From contig CANQDH010000014.1 of NCBI GenBank assembly GCA_947591565.1, forward strand, positions 1 through 13,733: a DNA stretch of 13,733 nucleotides, in the 5' to 3' direction. Positions within the stretch are counted from its first letter, which is position 1, and each line of letters begins with the position of its first letter. Shown one piece after another: positions 1-6,757 of the stretch. Both the position numbers and the translations under genes were made by a program. The stretch is from an uncultured Bacilli bacterium. Its GTDB lineage: Bacteria > Bacillota_I > Bacilli_A > RF39 > UBA660. The notes below the pieces were generated by a model, which was not told the DNA's origin, did no database searches, and saw nothing but the letters and a program-made list of their open reading frames with translations.

Positions 1-27
1 AATTCACCTAAAAAAATAAATAAATAA

Positions 28-56
28 TTGACTTTTTTAATAAATATATATATAAT
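28..56 (+). promoter_or_regulatory. Promoter of the rpmH operon
   Basis: A TTGACT -35 box at 28-33 and a perfect TATAAT -10 box at 51-56 are separated by 17 bases, which is close to the sigma-A consensus. Transcription would start near 63, giving a leader of about 38 bases with a strong AGGAGGTG Shine-Dalgarno at 88-95 before rpmH. A strong promoter here fits a highly expressed ribosomal protein gene. The bases before it are plain AT-rich sequence in which I see no DnaA box. Confidence 0.85.
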
Positions 57-100
57 TAAACAAGCAACCAAAATTTTAGCTTTGTATAGGAGGTGTTAAT

Positions 101-223
101 ATGAAAAGAACATATCAACCAAATAATAGAAAAAAATCAAAAAAACTTGGTTTCTTTGCTAGAATGGAAACAAAGATAATTAATAATCGTCGTCGTAAAG
201 GACGTAAAGTTTTATCTCATTAA
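101..223 (+). CDS. rpmH: 50S ribosomal protein L34 (bL34), short form
   Basis: This is a 40-residue basic protein of the large ribosomal subunit. It opens with MKRTYQPNNRKK, the hallmark L34 start, continues with GFFARM (usually GFRxRM) and ends RRRKGRKVLSH, the usual C-terminal signature. It aligns with bL34 over its full length, but four residues are missing between ARMETK and RRRKGRK, where most homologues carry an NGRxVLAR-like stretch; the usual length is about 44. The start is fixed by a strong AGGAGG six bases upstream. It is the first gene of the operon, as is usual beside oriC in Bacilli, and is followed after 44 bases by rnpA. Confidence 0.95.
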   Translation: MKRTYQPNNRKKSKKLGFFARMETKIINNRRRKGRKVLSH

Positions 224-224
224 T

Positions 225-248
225 AAAGCGTCACATAGTTGACGTTTT
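225..248 (+). terminator. Hairpin between rpmH and rnpA, possible attenuator
   Basis: AAAGCGTCA at 225-233 pairs with TGACGTTTT at 240-248 (nine pairs, one G-T wobble) around a six-base loop. The stem begins just after the rpmH stop codon. The T-run after the stem is short and partly inside it, so termination would be weak. It would be a sensible way to express L34 far more strongly than the RNase P protein encoded next. This is an inference from structure only. Confidence 0.45.
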
Positions 249-267
249 AATATTATGGAAGTGAAAT

Positions 268-624
268 ATGAAAAAAATAAATATTGTTAAAAAAAATGAA
301 GATTATAATAGAATAATCAAAACAGGTAAAGCATATAGATATAAAGATTATGTTGCCTATATAGAAAACACAAACGATAATATCTATCATTTTGGCCTTT
401 CAGTTGGTAAAAAAATTGGAAATGCTGTTACAAGAAATAAATATAAAAGAAGAATAAAAAATATTTTAGACAAAATAACCTTTAAAAATAACTTTAATTG
501 TATTATAATTGTAAAGAAAGGCATTTTAACTAAAACTTTTCATGAAATGGAAGAGGATATAAAACAGTTAGTAAAATGTATGAATATTATAAAGGAGGAT
601 ATCGATGAAGAAAAAGATATTTAA
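268..624 (+). CDS. rnpA: Ribonuclease P protein component
   Basis: This is the 118-residue basic protein subunit of RNase P, which helps the catalytic RNA cut the 5' leader from pre-tRNAs. Near the N-terminus LVKKNEDYNRIIKTG-type sequence matches the family, and the conserved RNR region is visible as VTRNKYKRRIKNIL at residues 54-67, the surface that contacts the RNA. Length is normal. A GGAAG Shine-Dalgarno lies seven bases before the ATG. It sits in its standard place between rpmH and yidC, and its last 20 bases overlap the start of yidC, with the yidC ribosome binding site inside the rnpA coding sequence, which suggests translational coupling. Confidence 0.93.
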   Translation: MKKINIVKKNEDYNRIIKTGKAYRYKDYVAYIENTNDNIYHFGLSVGKKIGNAVTRNKYKRRIKNILDKITFKNNFNCIIIVKKGILTKTFHEMEEDIKQLVKCMNIIKEDIDEEKDI

Positions 625-1537
625 AATATTACTTATTTTATTTTTAGTTGTCAGTTTAACAGGATGTACAAAACAATTAAAAGATAGTAATAAAAAAGTT
701 GTAAAAAATGAGATAACAGGACAGGTTTTACCATCAAATATATTATGTAGACCAGAGGAAGAAAAGACAATTGAATTATATGAAAAAAATGGTGTTAACC
801 TTACGTCATTTCCAAAATGTAGTGAATTTAAAATAACAAGTGGAGGATATGATGGTATATGGGGAACCATTTTTGTAAGACCTCTTGCTTGGGTTATCGT
901 TAAAATAGGATTACTTGTTAAAAATTATGGTCTTGCTATTATAATTGTTACTTTATTAATAAGATTGTTATTATACCCAACAACGAAAAAAACAGCTATG
1001 CAATCAGAAAATATGAAATTAGCCCAATCTGATTTACAAAAGCTAGAAAAAAAATATCAAGGAAAACAAGATCAACAAAGTATGATGCAAAAAAGTCAAG
1101 AAATGATGATTATTTATAAAAAATATAATATAAAACCATTATCTGGTTGTATCTTTGCCTTAATTCAAATTCCGCTTTTTTTCGCTTTTTATGAGTCAAT
1201 GAATAGATTGCCAGCCATTTTTGAAGAAAATCTTCTTGGTTTCCATTTAGGAACAAGTCCTATAACAGCCTTAAGTCGTGGTAATTTTTTATATTTAATA
1301 TTTGTTGTTTTAGTTTTTCTAACTACTTATTTTTCCTTTAAATTAAATAGTTCCGCTCCATCAACAACTCCCGAACAGGAAAAGTCAATGAAAATGATGC
1401 AAACAATATCTGTTGTTATGATTACTGTTGCATCAATAACCATGTCTGTTGGGATTCAAATTTACTGGATATTTAATAGTGGATTTACAATTGTTCAAAA
1501 TTTATTAGTAAAGAGGAAGAAAAAAAATGTTAAATAA
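605..1537 (+). CDS. yidC: Membrane protein insertase YidC/SpoIIIJ family, lipoprotein
   Basis: This 310-residue insertase places and folds proteins in the cytoplasmic membrane, alone or with SecYEG. The N-terminus is a lipoprotein signal peptide (MKKK, a hydrophobic core, lipobox LTGC with Cys21), as in the Gram-positive SpoIIIJ type. The core follows with about five membrane segments, beginning near residues 92-124. Arg120, in LLIRLLLYP, is at the position of the groove arginine needed for activity, and IKPLSGCIFALIQIP at 176-190 matches the conserved NPLxGCxPxxxQxP region. Between the lipid-anchored Cys and the first core helix is a longer than usual extracellular segment of about 65 residues with two cysteines, Cys48 and Cys72. 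A strong AAGGAGG at 592-598 supports the start. The gene overlaps jag by 11 bases. Confidence 0.93.
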   Translation: MKKKIFKILLILFLVVSLTGCTKQLKDSNKKVVKNEITGQVLPSNILCRPEEEKTIELYEKNGVNLTSFPKCSEFKITSGGYDGIWGTIFVRPLAWVIVKIGLLVKNYGLAIIIVTLLIRLLLYPTTKKTAMQSENMKLAQSDLQKLEKKYQGKQDQQSMMQKSQEMMIIYKKYNIKPLSGCIFALIQIPLFFAFYESMNRLPAIFEENLLGFHLGTSPITALSRGNFLYLIFVVLVFLTTYFSFKLNSSAPSTTPEQEKSMKMMQTISVVMITVASITMSVGIQIYWIFNSGFTIVQNLLVKRKKKNVK

Positions 1538-2141
1538 GTATGTTTATGAAGATAAAAATTTTGATAGGGCATATCAAAAGTGCCTTAATGATTTAAATTT
1601 AAGTGAAGAAAATATTATTATAGAGTCTGAAACTCAAAAAGGAAAAATGTTAAAAGCTGATAAAGTTTTAATTAAAGCTGTTAAAAAGGATGAATTAGAA
1701 GAGTCTATAAATAGTTTCTTTAAGGAAATATCAAAATATATTGGTGATACAATTACTTGTAATATAACATTTGCATCTGAAAATATCAAAGTTGTTTTAT
1801 CAGCAAGTAATCCATCTGCTATTATAGGAAAAAATGGTAAAATGTTAAATTCACTTCAAATTATATTAAAAAGATATTTAGAAATATTAACTGATATGAA
1901 TATAAAAGTTAATCTTGATATTGAAAAATATAAGGAAAGAAAAATTGAACAATTAGAAAAAGATATAAGAAATATTATTAAAGAAGTTATGAAAACGAAA
2001 GTTGATGTTAAACTAGATGAAATGAATTCTTATGAAAGAAGAATTGTTCATAATATTGTTTCCGAATATGACAATTTATCTTCTGAAAGTGAAGGAGTCG
2101 CACCACATCGATATGTTGTTATAAAATATATTGAAAGATAA
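1527..2141 (+). CDS. jag: RNA-binding protein KhpB/Jag (Jag-N, KH, R3H)
   Basis: This 204-residue protein is the cytoplasmic RNA-binding partner found beside yidC; KhpB/EloR homologues act with KhpA on cell elongation and small-RNA biology. Residues 1-50 form a short Jag N-terminal region. The KH domain follows at about 75-155, with its GxxG loop as GKNG at 101-104. The R3H domain is last, with the RxxxH motif at Arg171-His175 and the typical end VAPHRYVVIKY. Its start lies inside yidC. A GAGG at 1513-1516 is a moderate ribosome binding site, and coupling to yidC translation is likely. The stop codon is inside a terminator-like hairpin. Confidence 0.93.
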   Translation: MLNKYVYEDKNFDRAYQKCLNDLNLSEENIIIESETQKGKMLKADKVLIKAVKKDELEESINSFFKEISKYIGDTITCNITFASENIKVVLSASNPSAIIGKNGKMLNSLQIILKRYLEILTDMNIKVNLDIEKYKERKIEQLEKDIRNIIKEVMKTKVDVKLDEMNSYERRIVHNIVSEYDNLSSESEGVAPHRYVVIKYIER

Positions 2142-2161
2142 GGAAACTTATCTTTTTCTTT
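2133..2161 (+). terminator. Terminator-like hairpin overlapping the jag stop codon
   Basis: AAAGATAAG at 2134-2142 pairs perfectly with CTTATCTTT at 2147-2155 around a GAAA tetraloop of the stable GNRA class, and a T-rich tail runs to 2161. The jag stop codon is part of the left arm. The next gene starts only 15 bases after the tail and I see no clear new promoter, so this probably acts as a partial terminator that lowers expression of the HD/mnmE part of the operon. Confidence 0.65.
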
Positions 2162-2175
2162 AAAAAGGAGAATAT

Positions 2176-2682
2176 ATGGAAGAGTTAAATAAAGATTATC
2201 AAAAAATTGTCGATTATATTTTAAATCATCCTGAGTTTTTAAAAAGAAAAAATTATCGACATCATGGTGACATATCTGTCTATGAACATTCCTTAAATGT
2301 TTCTAAGAAGGCCTATTTTATAGCTAGAAAAATAAATATTCAGTTTGGAAAACCAATTTTTAATGAATATGATGTTGCTATTGGAGGTATTCTTCATGAT
2401 TTTTATTATAATGATTATACAAAAGATAAAACCAAAAAACCTTTTTTTAAACAACATGGTTTTGTTCATGCACGAGAAGCTTTAAATAATTCTAAAAAAT
2501 ATTTTCCAGAGTATTTAGATGAAAGAATAGAAAATGTTATTTTAAGACATATGTTTCCTTTAAATATAGTTCCACCTAAAAATAAAGAAGCATGGCTTAT
2601 AACATTTGTTGATAAATATGTTTCATGTGAAGTATTTCCATATTTATTAAAAAAATTAGGAAGGAAGATTATACATGGATGA
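2176..2682 (+). CDS. HD-domain phosphohydrolase of unknown substrate
   Basis: This is a 168-residue single-domain HD-superfamily protein, a metal-dependent phosphohydrolase fold. The metal-ligand pattern is visible: His38 in VYEHS, the paired His74-Asp75 in GILHDF, and Asp146 in FVDKY. Additional histidines at 94, 99 and 125 (HGFVHA, ILRHMF) are placed as in the wider HD family. No second domain or signal peptide is present, so it should be cytoplasmic. AAAGGAG at 2164-2170 gives a clear start. Its end overlaps the start of mnmE by eight bases, implying co-translation. In the better-known Bacilli jag is followed directly by mnmE, so its presence here is a lineage trait. The substrate, possibly a nucleotide, cannot be told from sequence. 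Confidence 0.85.
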   Translation: MEELNKDYQKIVDYILNHPEFLKRKNYRHHGDISVYEHSLNVSKKAYFIARKINIQFGKPIFNEYDVAIGGILHDFYYNDYTKDKTKKPFFKQHGFVHAREALNNSKKYFPEYLDERIENVILRHMFPLNIVPPKNKEAWLITFVDKYVSCEVFPYLLKKLGRKIIHG

Positions 2683-4027
2683 TACTATTGTAGCTATATC
2701 AACTAGTTTAGGAGTAGGTGCCATATCCATAATTAGAGTAAGCGGAAAAGATGCGATAAATATTGTTAATAAAGTTTTTACCAAAAATCTTTTAAATCAA
2801 GAATCCCATACTATTCATTATGGTCATATAATTGAAAATAAGCAAATGATTGATGAAGTTTTAGTAACGATTATGAAATCCCCAAAAACTTTTACAACTG
2901 AAGATACGGTTGAAATAAATTGTCATGGCGGAATTGCTGTTACCAATAAAGTTTTAGAAATTCTTCTTAATAATGGTTGTCGTTTAGCTGAACCGGGTGA
3001 ATTTACAAAAAGAGCTTACTTAAATGGCAGAATAGATTTAATTGAAGCTGATGGAATTATGGACATGATTAATGCTAAAAGTGAAAAAGCTTTAAAATTA
3101 GCCGTCAATACTATGAATGGCTCATTATCAAAAAAAATAAAAGATTTAAGAGATTTAATATCAGATATTTTAGTAAATATATCTGTAAATATTGATTATC
3201 CTGAATATGATGATACTCCTAAAATAACAAACGACATAATTTTACCTAAAATAAAAGAAGTTGAAAATAATATTAAAAATTTAATCGATGAAAGCCAAAA
3301 CGGAAAAATTATCAAAGAAGGTATAGATACAGTTATTATAGGTAAACCAAATGTTGGAAAAAGTAGTTTATTAAATGCTTTACTTGAAGAAAATAAGGCT
3401 ATTGTTACCGATATTCCTGGTACGACAAGAGATATTGTTGAAGGTATTATCAGTATAGATGGTATACATCTTAACATCATCGATACAGCCGGTATACGAA
3501 AAACGGAAGATATAGTTGAAAGTATCGGTGTTGAAAAAAGTTTTGAATATATTGATAAAGCTGATTTAGTTATTTATTTACTTAATAATAATGAAGCCTT
3601 AGATAAAGAAGATAAAGAAATATTAGACAAAATCAAAGATAAAAATTATATTATTGGTATTAATAAAATGGATTTAGATAATAATTTAGATATCAATTTA
3701 TTAGAAAAAGAAAAAATAGTAAAATTAAGTATTAAAGAAAACAAAGGTCTTAGTGATTTAAAAAATAAAATAAAAGTAATGTATAATACTTCTAGTATTG
3801 ATTTAGGTGATTTTACTTATATATCAAATGCTGAAAATGTTTCTACTTTAAAAAATTGTTTAAATAAAGTAAATGATATCAAATTAGGTATAGAAAGGTT
3901 CCTTCCTATTGATATGATTGAAATAGATATAAAAAGTTTGTGGAATCTATTAGGTAAAATAACAGGAGATACATATCAAGACGAACTAATTGATAAAATG
4001 TTTAGTAAATTTTGTTTAGGAAAGTAA
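2675..4027 (+). CDS. mnmE: tRNA U34 modification GTPase MnmE
   Basis: MnmE (TrmE/ThdF) works with MnmG to add carboxymethylaminomethyl-type groups to wobble uridine 34 of certain tRNAs. The 450-residue length is typical. Residues 1-118 form the N-terminal formyl-tetrahydrofolate-binding domain. The G domain inserted in the helical domain shows G1 GKPNVGKS at 223-230, G2 GTTRD at 249-253, G3 DTAG at 270-273 and G4 NKMD at 330-333. The protein ends with the diagnostic Cys-Leu-Gly-Lys, whose Cys is the catalytically important residue. An Arg-His pair usual in the C-terminal helical domain reads Glu-Asn here (SNAENVSTL, 384-392), which is a minor oddity. The start, with AGGAAGG upstream, overlaps the HD gene. 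Confidence 0.96.
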   Translation: MDDTIVAISTSLGVGAISIIRVSGKDAINIVNKVFTKNLLNQESHTIHYGHIIENKQMIDEVLVTIMKSPKTFTTEDTVEINCHGGIAVTNKVLEILLNNGCRLAEPGEFTKRAYLNGRIDLIEADGIMDMINAKSEKALKLAVNTMNGSLSKKIKDLRDLISDILVNISVNIDYPEYDDTPKITNDIILPKIKEVENNIKNLIDESQNGKIIKEGIDTVIIGKPNVGKSSLLNALLEENKAIVTDIPGTTRDIVEGIISIDGIHLNIIDTAGIRKTEDIVESIGVEKSFEYIDKADLVIYLLNNNEALDKEDKEILDKIKDKNYIIGINKMDLDNNLDINLLEKEKIVKLSIKENKGLSDLKNKIKVMYNTSSIDLGDFTYISNAENVSTLKNCLNKVNDIKLGIERFLPIDMIEIDIKSLWNLLGKITGDTYQDELIDKMFSKFCLGK

Positions 4028-4088
4028 AAGTAAAATTTAAATAACGAAAAAAATTTTTATGAAGATTTGTAAAAAGAAGGTGTAATTT

Positions 4089-5954
4089 ATGGATTATGAA
4101 ATAATTGTTGTAGGTGGAGGTCATGCAGGATGTGAAGCCTCTTTAGCATCAGCTAGAAAAGGTCATAAAACGTTATTAATAACGGGAAATATTCAAAATA
4201 TAGCCGATATGCCATGTAATCCATCTATAGGCGGAAGTGCTAAAGGAATAGTTGTAAGAGAAATAGATGCCTTAGGTGGCGAAATGGGAAGAAATGCCGA
4301 TAAATCTCTTTTACAAATAAAAATGTTAAATAATGCAAAAGGACCAGCTGTTCAAGCCTTAAGGTGTCAAGCAGATAAAATAACATATCCAAAGGAAATG
4401 TTAAAAACCTTAAAAAATACTAAAAATTTAGATATAATGGAGGATTTAGTTAAAGAACTAATAGTTGAAAATAATAAAGTAAAAGGTGTTTTATTAGAAT
4501 CAGGTTCTAAAATCTATGCATCTTGTGTAATCCTTACAACAGGAACATATATGAAAGCCGATATTTTAGTAGGTAGCAAAAGAACAAGACAAGGTCCACA
4601 TGGCGAAAAACCAAGTAATTATTTAAGTGATAATTTAGCCCAATTAGGTTTTAAAATAATAAGATTAAAAACCGGAACACCTCAAAGAATTGAAAAAGCA
4701 AGTATAAATTATACCAATTTAAAATTAGAGCCAGGTGATGATAAATACTATACCTTTAGTTTTGATAACAAAATATATTATGATAAAGATAAACAAGTTC
4801 CTTGTTATTTAACTTACACCACCCCAAAAACCCATGAAATTATAAAAGAAAATCTCCATAAAGCAAGTATGTATGGTGGTCTTGATGATATAAAAGGAAT
4901 AGGTCCAAGATATTGTCCTTCTATCGAAGATAAAGTTGTTAGATTTAGTGATAAAGAAAGACATCAACTTTTTTTAGAGCCCGAAAGTATATATTATGAT
5001 GACATATATGTTCAAGGTTTTTCAACGAGTATGCCACATGATATTCAAGAACAAATGGTTCATAGTTTACCCGGTTTAGAAACGGCAAAAATTTTAAAAT
5101 ATGCTTATGCGATTGAATATGATGCCATCTATCCAACACAGTTAAAACAATCATTAGAAACCAAAAAAATCGAAAATTTATTTACAGCAGGGCAAATAAA
5201 CGGAACTAGTGGTTATGAAGAAGCTGCATGTCAAGGTTTAATGGCAGGTATAAATGCCTCCTTAAAATTAGAAGGTAAAGAACCATTAATATTAAAAAGG
5301 AATGAAGCTTATATTGGCGTCTTAATCGATGATTTAGTAACAAAAGGAATAAGAGATCCATATCGATTATTAACATCAAGAGCAGAGTATAGACTTCTTT
5401 TAAGAAGTGATAATGCTGATTTAAGATTAAGTGAAATAGGTTATAAACTAGGATTATTATCTGAAGAAAGATATGAGAAGTTAAATAAGAAAAAAATGCA
5501 AATAAAAAACTTATATGATTATCTTAAAACAACCAAAATAACACCTAAAAAAGAAACAAATGATATCCTTGAAAAAATCCATACAAGTCCCATCAAAGAT
5601 GGAATTAAATTATATGATTTATTAAAAAGACCAGAAGTATCTATAGATAAAATAAAATTATTTACGCCTTTAGATTATGATGATGAAATTCTAGAACAAG
5701 TAGATATCAACATTAAATATGAAGGATACATAAAAAAGGCTGAAGAAGAGGCTATGAAAATGTTAACATATGAAAATAAACCTATTCCTGAAGATATTGA
5801 TTATTATAAAATTCATAATTTAGCAAGCGAAGCCAAACAAAAATTAACCGAAGTAAAACCTACATCTTTAGGACAAGCTTTAAGAATAAGTGGAGTAAAT
5901 CCTGCTGATATTTCAATTTTAAGTATTTATTTAAAAAAGGAGTATCATAAATGA
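4089..5954 (+). CDS. mnmG: tRNA U34 modification enzyme MnmG (GidA)
   Basis: This is the 621-residue FAD-dependent partner of MnmE in synthesis of the wobble uridine modification. The Rossmann FAD motif GGGHAG is at residues 9-14, followed by the family signatures MPCNPSIGGSAKG (about 40-52), KTGTPQRI near 195-202, FTAGQINGTSGYEEAACQG near 364-382 and TSRAEYRLLLRSDNADLRL near 427-445. The C-terminal helical domain that binds MnmE is complete and the length is normal. AGAAGG lies eight bases before the ATG. It follows mnmE after 61 bases and its TGA stop overlaps the rsmG start as ATGA, the classical coupled arrangement. This TGA also shows that UGA is a stop in this organism. Confidence 0.97.
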   Translation: MDYEIIVVGGGHAGCEASLASARKGHKTLLITGNIQNIADMPCNPSIGGSAKGIVVREIDALGGEMGRNADKSLLQIKMLNNAKGPAVQALRCQADKITYPKEMLKTLKNTKNLDIMEDLVKELIVENNKVKGVLLESGSKIYASCVILTTGTYMKADILVGSKRTRQGPHGEKPSNYLSDNLAQLGFKIIRLKTGTPQRIEKASINYTNLKLEPGDDKYYTFSFDNKIYYDKDKQVPCYLTYTTPKTHEIIKENLHKASMYGGLDDIKGIGPRYCPSIEDKVVRFSDKERHQLFLEPESIYYDDIYVQGFSTSMPHDIQEQMVHSLPGLETAKILKYAYAIEYDAIYPTQLKQSLETKKIENLFTAGQINGTSGYEEAACQGLMAGINASLKLEGKEPLILKRNEAYIGVLIDDLVTKGIRDPYRLLTSRAEYRLLLRSDNADLRLSEIGYKLGLLSEERYEKLNKKKMQIKNLYDYLKTTKITPKKETNDILEKIHTSPIKDGIKLYDLLKRPEVSIDKIKLFTPLDYDDEILEQVDINIKYEGYIKKAEEEAMKMLTYENKPIPEDIDYYKIHNLASEAKQKLTEVKPTSLGQALRISGVNPADISILSIYLKKEYHK

Positions 5955-6655
5955 ACACTCAAATGTTTAACCAAGAGTTACAAAAAATAGGTATTGAGGT
6001 AACTGATGATCAATTAAATAAATTAGAATTATATTATAAATTATTAATAGAATGGAATAGTAAAATTAATTTAACTAGAATAATTTCTAAAGAAGATGTT
6101 TATTTAAAACATTTTTATGATTGCTTAACTTTAGTTAAAATAATGGATTTAACAAAAATAAATACTTTTTGTGATATTGGAACAGGCGCTGGTTTTCCGG
6201 GAATTGTTATCAAAATCTTTTTTCCACATTTACATGTTACGCTTGTTGATTCTTTAATGAAAAGAGTTAATTTCTTAAATGATGTTATCGAAAAATTACA
6301 TTTAGAAAAAATTACAGCTATTCATTTTCGTATTGAAGATTTTGCTCATAGCCATAGAGAAAAATTTGATTTAGTAACGGCAAGAGCTGTTGCTCCTTTA
6401 AATATTTTATTAGAGTATAGTATGCCCTTAGTTCAAAAAGACAAATATTTTTTAGCCATGAAAGCAAATATTGATGAAGAACTTCAAAATTCTTTAAACG
6501 CATCCAAAATCTTAAAAGCCAAATTAATAAAAAGAGAAGAATTTTATTTGCCTGTCGATGAAAGTAAAAGGAATTTACTTCTTTATCAAAAAGTAGATAA
6601 AACAAATAAGAAATATCCAAGAAAACCAAATGAAATAAAAGAAAGACCTCTATAG
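5951..6655 (+). CDS. rsmG: 16S rRNA (guanine-N7) methyltransferase RsmG
   Basis: RsmG (GidB) uses S-adenosylmethionine to methylate N7 of the guanine at position 527 (E. coli numbering) of 16S rRNA; loss gives low-level streptomycin resistance in known species. The protein has 234 residues. The SAM-binding loop reads DIGTGAGFPG at 75-84, with the acidic VDS at 99-101 and the family signature TARAVAPL at 143-150. The C-terminal KYPRKPNEIKERPL matches the usual ending. AAGGAG at 5937-5942 lies within mnmG. It is the last gene of the operon; its final codons and stop are built into a terminator hairpin. Confidence 0.95.
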   Translation: MNTQMFNQELQKIGIEVTDDQLNKLELYYKLLIEWNSKINLTRIISKEDVYLKHFYDCLTLVKIMDLTKINTFCDIGTGAGFPGIVIKIFFPHLHVTLVDSLMKRVNFLNDVIEKLHLEKITAIHFRIEDFAHSHREKFDLVTARAVAPLNILLEYSMPLVQKDKYFLAMKANIDEELQNSLNASKILKAKLIKREEFYLPVDESKRNLLLYQKVDKTNKKYPRKPNEIKERPL

Positions 6656-6662
6656 GTCTTTT
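6642..6662 (+). terminator. Terminator of the rpmH-rsmG operon
   Basis: AAAGACCT at 6642-6649 pairs perfectly with AGGTCTTT at 6654-6661 around the four-base loop CTAT, with a short T-run at 6659-6662. The rsmG stop codon TAG spans the loop and right arm. The T tail is short, so some readthrough is possible, but the next gene has its own promoter directly downstream. Confidence 0.7.
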
Positions 6663-6673
6663 AAAGTTAAAAA

Positions 6674-6708
6674 ATTTTGGGAAATATTATTGAATTATTT
6701 CCCAAGAT
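6674..6708. repeat. Inverted repeat over the parB/noc promoter, candidate operator
   Basis: The arm at 6674-6686 (core TTGGGAAATA) is the reverse complement of the arm at 6696-6708 (core TATTTCCCAA), apart from one T-G pair, with a nine-base centre. The repeat covers the -35 box and most of the spacer of the promoter in front of the ParB-family gene. There is no T tail, so an operator is more likely than a terminator. The arms contain GGGAAAT and ATTTCCC, the two halves of the known Noc-binding site, but in everted order and 11 bases apart. Confidence 0.6.
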
Positions 6709-6718
6709 ATAGTATTAT
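6690..6718 (+). promoter_or_regulatory. Promoter of the ParB-family gene
   Basis: TTGAAT at 6690-6695 and TATTAT at 6713-6718 are separated by exactly 17 bases. Transcription would start near 6725, leaving a leader of about 33 bases with a GGAGGG ribosome binding site at 6745-6750. It overlaps the inverted repeat described at 6674-6708, so repressor binding there would block RNA polymerase. Confidence 0.7.
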
Positions 6719-6757
6719 ATATATAAGAATAAAAGAATATGTATGGAGGGTTTGGCT

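Noticed and set aside
1..100. Possible edge of oriC with DnaA boxes left of rpmH
   Set aside because: The gene order makes oriC likely nearby, but no TTATCCACA-like box is visible in these 100 bases; only the rpmH promoter and ribosome binding site can be supported.
5951..5954. Use of UGA as tryptophan, as in Mycoplasma
   Set aside because: mnmG ends with TGA at the normal length for the family, inside the usual ATGA overlap, and Trp in all genes is TGG. The standard bacterial code fits.
6743..6757. Upstream ATG at 6743 as the start of the ParB-family protein
   Set aside because: It would use the GGAGGG ribosome binding site as coding sequence and has no good ribosome binding site itself; ATG 6758 is correctly spaced from GGAGGG.
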